The translations under genes were made by a program, and so were the position numbers. Shown here one piece after another: positions 33,992-38,664 of a stretch of 38,664 bases of DNA. The notes under the pieces are model-generated. The model was not told where the DNA came from. It worked only from the letters and a program-made list of their open reading frames with translations, and did not search any database. How positions within the stretch are numbered: position 1 is the first letter of the stretch; the number at the start of each line of letters is the position of its first letter. This DNA is from Bradyrhizobium sp. (lineage in GTDB: Bacteria > Pseudomonadota > Alphaproteobacteria > Rhizobiales > Xanthobacteraceae). The stretch is from NCBI RefSeq assembly GCF_030646015.1, contig NZ_JAUSLT010000069.1:1-38664 (forward strand), given 5' to 3'.

Positions 33992-34155
33992 TGCGTTCAC
34001 GATCCCATCGAGATCAATCACGAACTCCGGCGCGCCGTCATTCCCAACGCTAACCGCTTGGGCCGCCCAAGGTTCCCGGGATTGCCTTGATTCCCCGCTT
34101 CCCCGCCGATACGGTCCGCGCTCTTTCAGCCCCCCTTGCGAGACCGATTCTGACG

Positions 34156-35088
34156 ATGGACGCCATTCCCGCCCACATGCGCCCGGAACGCTCGTTCCAG
34201 GGCTTTATTCTGGCCCTGCAGCGGTTCTGGGCCGATCAGGGCTGCGTGATCCTGCAGCCTTACGACATGGAAATGGGCGCCGGCACCTTCCATCCGGCAA
34301 CGACCTTGCGCGCGCTGGGGCCGCGGCCGTGGAAGGCCGCCTACGTGCAGCCCTCGCGCCGGCCGAAAGACGGCCGCTACGGCGAAAATCCCAACCGGCT
34401 GCAGCACTATTACCAGTTTCAGGTCATCATCAAACCGTCGCCGCCGGACCTGCAGGACCTGTACCTGAAGTCGCTGGCCGCGATCGGCATCGACTCCGCG
34501 CTGCACGACATCCGCTTTGTCGAGGACGACTGGGAAAGCCCGACGCTGGGCGCCTGGGGGCTGGGCTGGGAGTGCTGGTGCGACGGCATGGAAGTGAGCC
34601 AGTTCACTTATTTCCAGCAGGTCGCCGGCGTCGAATGCTCGCCGGTCGCCGGCGAGCTGACTTACGGGCTGGAGCGCCTCGCAATGTATGTGCAGGGCGT
34701 TGACCGCGTCTACGACCTCAACTTCAACGGCCGCGAGGGCGCCGACAAGGTGACCTATGGCGACGTCTTCCTGCAGGCCGAGCAGGAATATTCGCGGCAC
34801 AATTTTGAGCACTCCGACGCCGACATGCTGTTCAGGCAGTTTTCGATGGCCGAGGAAGCCTGCAGGAAATATCTCGACGCCGGCTGGAAGAACGGCAAAC
34901 GCGAAGCGCACCAGATGGCGCTGCCGGCCTTCGACCAGTGCATCAAGGCCAGCCACGCCTTCAACCTGCTCGATGCCCGCGGCGTGATCTCGGTCACCGA
35001 GCGGCAGAGCTACATCATGCGCGTGCGCGAACTGGCCAAAGCCTGCGGCGAAGCCTGGGTCCACACCGAAGCGGGCAGGGCGGCCTGA
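34156..35088 (+). CDS. glyQ: Glycyl-tRNA synthetase alpha subunit
   Basis: GlyQ is the catalytic subunit of the bacterial alpha2-beta2 glycyl-tRNA synthetase. The 310-residue protein has the class II core: [96 protein letters not shown] and [14 protein letters not shown]. The ATG at 34156 gives the normal N-terminus [17 protein letters not shown]. An upstream TTG at 34087 is in frame but gives no family match. Its TGA overlaps the glyS ATG by one base (TGATG), so the two subunits are coupled. Confidence 0.97.
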   Translation: MDAIPAHMRPERSFQGFILALQRFWADQGCVILQPYDMEMGAGTFHPATTLRALGPRPWKAAYVQPSRRPKDGRYGENPNRLQHYYQFQVIIKPSPPDLQDLYLKSLAAIGIDSALHDIRFVEDDWESPTLGAWGLGWECWCDGMEVSQFTYFQQVAGVECSPVAGELTYGLERLAMYVQGVDRVYDLNFNGREGADKVTYGDVFLQAEQEYSRHNFEHSDADMLFRQFSMAEEACRKYLDAGWKNGKREAHQMALPAFDQCIKASHAFNLLDARGVISVTERQSYIMRVRELAKACGEAWVHTEAGRAA

Positions 35089-37202
35089 TGCCCGATCTTC
35101 TCCTCGAACTGTTCTCCGAAGAAATTCCCGCGCGCATGCAGGCGAAGGCGGCCGACGATCTGCGCCGCATGGTGACGGACAAGCTCGTCGCCGAAGGCCT
35201 GGTCTATGAAGGCGCCAAGGCGTTCGCGACGCCGCGGCGGCTGACGCTGACGGTGCACGGCATTCCCGCGCGCCAGTCGGACCTCAAGGAAGAGCGCAAG
35301 GGCCCGCGCGTCGGCGGACCGGACGCGGCCGTGCAGGGCTTTTTGAAAGCCACCGGGCTGAAGTCGCTCGACGAAGCCAAGATCCAGCACGATCCCAAGA
35401 AGGGCGATTTCTACATCGCGCTGATCGAAAAGCCCGGCCGCGCCACGCTGGACGTGCTCGCCGACATACTGCCGGTCATCATCCGCACCTTCTCGTGGCC
35501 GAAGCAGATGCGCTGGGGCGAGCGCTCGGCTAAGCCGGGCGCACTGAGCTGGGTGCGGCCGCTGCATTCCATCGTCGCGACCTTCGGGCTCGAGACCGAA
35601 CAACCCGAAATCGTGAAATTTGCCATCGACGGCATCGAGGCCGGCCAGACCACGTTTGGCCACCGCTTCATGGCGCCGGATGCGATAGCCGTGCGCCGCT
35701 TCGAGGATTACGAAGCCAAACTGCTGGACGCCAGGGTCGTGCTCGACCCGCAGCGCCGCAAGGACGCCATCCTCACCGACGCCAAACAGCTCGCCTTCGC
35801 GCAGGGTTTTGAACTGGTCGAGGACCAGGTGCTGCTCGACGAGGTGTCGGGGCTGGTCGAATGGCCCGTGGTGCTGATGGGATCGTTCGATCCGGAGTTT
35901 CTGTCCATTCCGGGCGAAGTGATCCGCGCCACCATCCGCAATAACCAGAAGTGCTTTGTGGTGAGCGATCCCAAGACGGGAAAACTGACCAACAAGTTCA
36001 TCCTCACGGCAAATATCGAAGCCAGCGACGGCGGCAAGGCCATCATCGCCGGCAACGAACGCGTCATCCGCGCGCGGCTGAGCGATGCGAAGTTTTTCTA
36101 TGAGACCGATCTCAAGACAAAGCTGGAAGACCGGCTGCCGAAATTCGAGAACATCGTGTTTCACGAGAAGCTCGGCACCCAGGGCGAGCGCATCAAGCGC
36201 ATCGAGCGATTGGCGGCGGAGATCGCGCCGCTGGTCGGCGCCGACGTCGAAAAGACCAGGCGCGCCGCGCGGTTGGCGAAGGCGGATTTGCTGACCGAGG
36301 TGGTCGGCGAGTTTCCGGAACTGCAAGGCTTGATGGGGAAGTATTACGCGCTGGCGCAGGGCGAGGATGCTTCCGTCGCGGCGTCGAGCGAAGAGCATTA
36401 CAAGCCGCAGGGGCCGACGGATCGCGTGCCGACCGATCCGGTGAGTGTTGCGGTGGCGCTAGCGGATAAGCTCGATACGTTGGTCGGTTTTTGGGCGATC
36501 GATGAAAAGCCGACGGGGAGCAAGGATCCATATGCGTTGCGTAGAGCCGCGCTGGGCGTGATTAGAATTGTTCTTGAGCGACGTGTCAAAGTCAGTTTGC
36601 GAACCGTTGTTGAAGAACATTTCAAGAGTTCGTACACTGCAATAAGCGTAGATGCCCCAACTCAGACCGATCTCCTGATGTCGTTCTTCGAAGATCGGCT
36701 CAAGGTTCAATTGAGAGATCAAAAGGCGAGGCACGATCTCGTCGATGCGGTTTTAAGTGCTGCGTCATTGGTTCAAGGGCAGCCTCTTGTCTCGATAGTC
36801 GATCGTGTCGAGGCGCTCGGAAAATTTCTCGATACCGATGACGGCAAGAACCTGCTCGCGGGCACCAAGCGCGCGGCGAATATTCTGCGTATCGAGGAGA
36901 AGAAAGACGGTAGGGCTTACAGCGGTGCGGCTGATGTCGCGCTTTACAGCCTAAATGAAGAGAAGGCGCTCGCGAAAGCCATAGATCAGGTGAGGGACGA
37001 AGCCGGCGCCGCCGTCACGAAGGAAGACTATGCCGGTGCAATGAGCGCGATCGCAAAACTGCGCCCGGCGGTCGATGCGTTCTTCGAGCACGTCAAGGTC
37101 AACGACGACAACGCCCAGGTGCGCGAGAACCGCCTGAAGCTGCTCAATGAAATCCGCGCCGCCACGCGCGCGGTGGCGGACTTTTCCGAGATACAGGATT
37201 AG
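35088..37202 (+). CDS. glyS: Glycyl-tRNA synthetase beta subunit
   Basis: GlyS is the tRNA-recognising beta subunit. The 704-residue protein starts [24 protein letters not shown] and has FPKQMRW-type (here [11 protein letters not shown]), GHRFMAP and [17 protein letters not shown] segments. An HD-like region follows ([18 protein letters not shown], then [22 protein letters not shown]), with a C-terminal anticodon-binding domain ending [13 protein letters not shown]. It overlaps glyQ by one base. The stretch of about 36541-36780 is noticeably poorer in GC (about 50% by hand count) than the rest of the gene, without breaking the frame. A family D repeat starts 5 nt after the stop and may end the operon. 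Confidence 0.96.
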   Translation: MPDLLLELFSEEIPARMQAKAADDLRRMVTDKLVAEGLVYEGAKAFATPRRLTLTVHGIPARQSDLKEERKGPRVGGPDAAVQGFLKATGLKSLDEAKIQHDPKKGDFYIALIEKPGRATLDVLADILPVIIRTFSWPKQMRWGERSAKPGALSWVRPLHSIVATFGLETEQPEIVKFAIDGIEAGQTTFGHRFMAPDAIAVRRFEDYEAKLLDARVVLDPQRRKDAILTDAKQLAFAQGFELVEDQVLLDEVSGLVEWPVVLMGSFDPEFLSIPGEVIRATIRNNQKCFVVSDPKTGKLTNKFILTANIEASDGGKAIIAGNERVIRARLSDAKFFYETDLKTKLEDRLPKFENIVFHEKLGTQGERIKRIERLAAEIAPLVGADVEKTRRAARLAKADLLTEVVGEFPELQGLMGKYYALAQGEDASVAASSEEHYKPQGPTDRVPTDPVSVAVALADKLDTLVGFWAIDEKPTGSKDPYALRRAALGVIRIVLERRVKVSLRTVVEEHFKSSYTAISVDAPTQTDLLMSFFEDRLKVQLRDQKARHDLVDAVLSAASLVQGQPLVSIVDRVEALGKFLDTDDGKNLLAGTKRAANILRIEEKKDGRAYSGAADVALYSLNEEKALAKAIDQVRDEAGAAVTKEDYAGAMSAIAKLRPAVDAFFEHVKVNDDNAQVRENRLKLLNEIRAATRAVADFSEIQD

Positions 37203-37206
37203 GTCT

Positions 37207-37333
37207 CGTGCCCCGGACGCTGCGCAGCGCGAAGCGGAGCGCTGCAGAGCCGGGGCCCATGCGGTTGTGCCGGTGCCATGGGTCCCGGCTCTGCGGAGCA
37301 GCGTGAAGAACGCTGCACCGCGTCCGGGACACG
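37207..37333. repeat. Intergenic repeat family D, copy 2
   Basis: Outer arms CGTGCCCCGGACGC and GCGTCCGGGACACG with the inner AGAGCCGGGGCCCATG / CATGGGTCCCGGCTCT inverted repeat. It directly follows glyS and could terminate it. Confidence 0.88.
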
Positions 37334-37945
37334 GGCCCAACAGCACCCGTCAAAAATTTTTCGTGGGTCGCGCTGCGGGAAAACGATAAAATTCTTCAGC
37401 AAATTCAACAAATCTACCCGACGGGCAAATCACCTCTAAAGTCCGTCAAGTCCTCGGTGCAAAAATATTCTGATTTTCAGAAACTAAAAATCGGGCTATA
37501 TGTTTCGCCATCCCGCCCCACCAAGAGGGGCGTTTCGCGAACGTCACGAACGTGGGGACGGGTTGCGGTGGACGCAGCGGCAACGCGAGACGGGCGATGC
37601 CCGCTGCGGATGGCGAAGTCGTGTGGTTCCGACACCCCAAAGGCTGGTGTCAAGTTCGCGCTCACGCGCGGGCAACGGTGGCAAAAGTGCAGGGCTCACC
37701 GAGGAGAGCACGTATAAGTCGTAAACCACTGCGCAGGGAAAGCCGGATGCCTCCGCTTCACCTGTATGCTCGTGTGCCGCCTACCTCTACCCTATTGCAC
37801 ACGAGACCGCGGGTGCAGCGCGCACCCGGCTTTCCCTGCACCCTCTGACCGGAGGGTGAAGGAAATTTGCTGGCAAACCTCGGGCGAATGGCGCCGCGAG
37901 ATCGCGAAACTGCGTTTGCAGGTGGTGCTTGAAAATTGAATCCGA
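37334..37945. repeat. Long dispersed intergenic element (gene-free)
   Basis: No credible gene is seen in about 600 nt. An AT-rich left part (37350-37500, with AAATTTTT and CAAAAATATT) changes to a GC-rich middle. Exact 14-nt inverted arms (GCAGGGAAAGCCGG, 37733-37746; CCGGCTTTCCCTGC, 37826-37839) follow, with a CCCTC/GAGGG hairpin near 37841-37856. The wording, including the spurious peptide PTKRGVSRTSRTWGR, is familiar to me from intergenic copies in many Bradyrhizobiaceae. That is recollection, and a database search is needed. Confidence 0.55.
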
Positions 37946-37950
37946 AAGCC

Positions 37951-38061
37951 CGTAGCCCGGATGGAACCCTTGCGAAATCCGGGGCCTTCCCCGCATCGAT
38001 TCCCGGATTGCGCCATCGGGGCGGCGCTTCGCGCCGACCCGCTCGCTCCATCCGGGCTACG
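37951..38061. repeat. Inverted repeat family F
   Basis: Perfect 15-nt arms CGTAGCCCGGATGGA (37951-37965) and TCCATCCGGGCTACG (38047-38061). Inner GGGGCC..GGCGCTTCGCGCC hairpins lie between. It is similar in plan to the other intergenic palindromes but has its own sequence. Confidence 0.85.
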
Positions 38062-38105
38062 CGGCCGATCTGCTGATGCAGCGTTCAAATATCAACACGC
38101 CAAAG

Positions 38106-38145
38106 CAAAGCCCCGCCCGGTGGGGGAGACCGGACGGGGCCTTTG
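38106..38145 (-). terminator. Terminator of the DUF1236 gene
   Basis: A stem of CAAAGGCCCCGTCCGGT with ACCGGGCGGGGCTTTG (minus-strand reading), with one bulge and one G-U pair, is followed by CTTTG. It lies 57 nt past the stop of the minus-strand DUF1236 gene. Confidence 0.75.
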
Positions 38146-38201
38146 ATGTCCGGAAAGCGCCGCTGCGGCCGTCCGGACATTTCGTTCAGGCCGTTGAACC
38201 C

Positions 38202-38564
38202 TTAATCGACCACCTGAACGATACGGCGGGTGCGCGGTTCGACCAGCACGGTCTGCCCGTTCACCACGGTGTAGCGGTACGTCGTCTGGCCGTAGGTCTG
38301 CGGCACGTCGTAATAGGTGATGCCGGCTTCCGGCAGCACGCCGCCGACCACCACGCGATCCGGGATCGTGAAGGTCGGCACCTTCTCGCGAATGACATAT
38401 TCGCGGAAGGCCGGACGGCGATCGGGGCCAATGCCATCGGACTCGGTGATAACAACGGTGTTGCCGCGCGCGGCGCCCGTGGTGATGTCGCTTTGCGCCT
38501 GCGCCGCGATCGGTGCGCCGATGACGCCGATGATGGCAGCAACGGCCAATATCCTGTTCCGCAT
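38202..38564 (-). CDS. DUF1236 exported protein
   Basis: This 120-residue exported protein has a signal peptide (MRNRILAVAAIIGVIGAPIAAQAQ, cleavage after residue 23 or 24). The mature part has the DUF1236 pattern: REYVIREKVPTFTIPDRVVVGGVLPEAGITYYDVP, then YRYTVVNGQTVLVEPRTRRIVQVVD. The domain is common in Bradyrhizobium and relatives, often in several copies, and is of unknown function (probably periplasmic). AAGGAG lies 7 nt upstream of the ATG at 38564, which is preferred to an earlier in-frame start. A hairpin terminator follows. Confidence 0.92.
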   Translation of the reverse strand: MRNRILAVAAIIGVIGAPIAAQAQSDITTGAARGNTVVITESDGIGPDRRPAFREYVIREKVPTFTIPDRVVVGGVLPEAGITYYDVPQTYGQTTYRYTVVNGQTVLVEPRTRRIVQVVD

Positions 38565-38664
38565 GAGCAACTCCTTCTGGCTGATGCACGCTGGCTTTGC
38601 ACAGCACGCAATCCCTACCCAATTCGTCGCGTGGGGCATCGTTCCTGGAAAAGGCCAGGGTTCC

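Noticed and set aside
33881..34155. tRNA or known riboswitch upstream of glyQ
   Set aside because: No cloverleaf with T-loop and anticodon arms, and no conserved core of glycine, SAM or other riboswitches was recognised; kept only as a candidate structure.
35010..36398. A 462-residue minus-strand frame opposite glyS
   Set aside because: Antisense shadow of a housekeeping gene, with no domain.
37457..37848. Several short open frames in the repeat-rich gap after glyS
   Set aside because: They are Arg-rich, overlap on both strands within a repeat, and lack ribosome sites; the spurious peptide resembles known over-calls in Bradyrhizobiaceae.

Overview
The window is high-GC alphaproteobacterial DNA, most likely from the Bradyrhizobium/Rhodopseudomonas/Afipia group. 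The evidence is CcrM (GANTC methylase), the dciA-dsbA-smc order beside mutY, an alphaproteobacterial-type LexA box, DUF1236 and DUF2007 proteins, and many palindromic intergenic repeats of the kind I associate with Bradyrhizobiaceae. It is chromosomal core. I see no phage, transposase, CRISPR array, rRNA or tRNA. Codon bias leaves long antisense open frames under many real genes; these are left out.

Layout. 1-6.5 kb: smc (cut by the left edge), a DsbA-type oxidoreductase and dciA on the minus strand, divergent from mutY, then a small DUF2798 membrane protein. 6.7-12.6 kb: an accessory metabolic block with a PaaI-like thioesterase, a PhzS-like FAD monooxygenase, a beta-type GST, a LysR regulator divergent from two tandem NTF2/SnoaL-like proteins plus RidA, and a second GST. 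12.9-14.7 kb: an Aer-type PAS protein overlapping a membrane chemoreceptor, which together look like an energy-taxis receptor split over two genes. 14.8-19.4 kb: a small membrane protein, ccrM with a dense GANTC cluster at its start, a zinc metallopeptidase, moaB, and a MarR-GNAT fusion with a 38-bp palindrome at its promoter. 19.7-25.2 kb: a degenerate glycosyltransferase, a PA0069/Rv2578c-type radical SAM protein behind a GTTC-N7-GTTC box, rnhB, a GT39-type membrane protein, and a family-4-like uracil-DNA glycosylase lacking the usual CxxC. 25.3-32.4 kb: ETF-ubiquinone oxidoreductase, a secreted TPR protein, ispE, a long-chain polyprenyl diphosphate synthase, a DUF2007 protein coupled to a TrmN6-like methyltransferase, and a 32-residue membrane peptide. 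32.5-38.6 kb: an SppA/SohB-like protease, a small protein, a possible structured RNA, glyQS, about 1 kb of repeats without genes, and a DUF1236 protein.

Functional links. Genome maintenance is well represented (smc, dciA, mutY, UDG, rnhB, ccrM, the LexA-box radical SAM gene). IspE and the polyprenyl synthase feed isoprenoid and ubiquinone supply, and ETF-QO uses ubiquinone. The least explained parts are the LysR/SnoaL-SnoaL/RidA cassette, the split Aer receptor, the hairpin-rich stretch upstream of glyQ, and the mosaic of at least six intergenic repeat families. All functional calls come from reading motifs; no database search was run.
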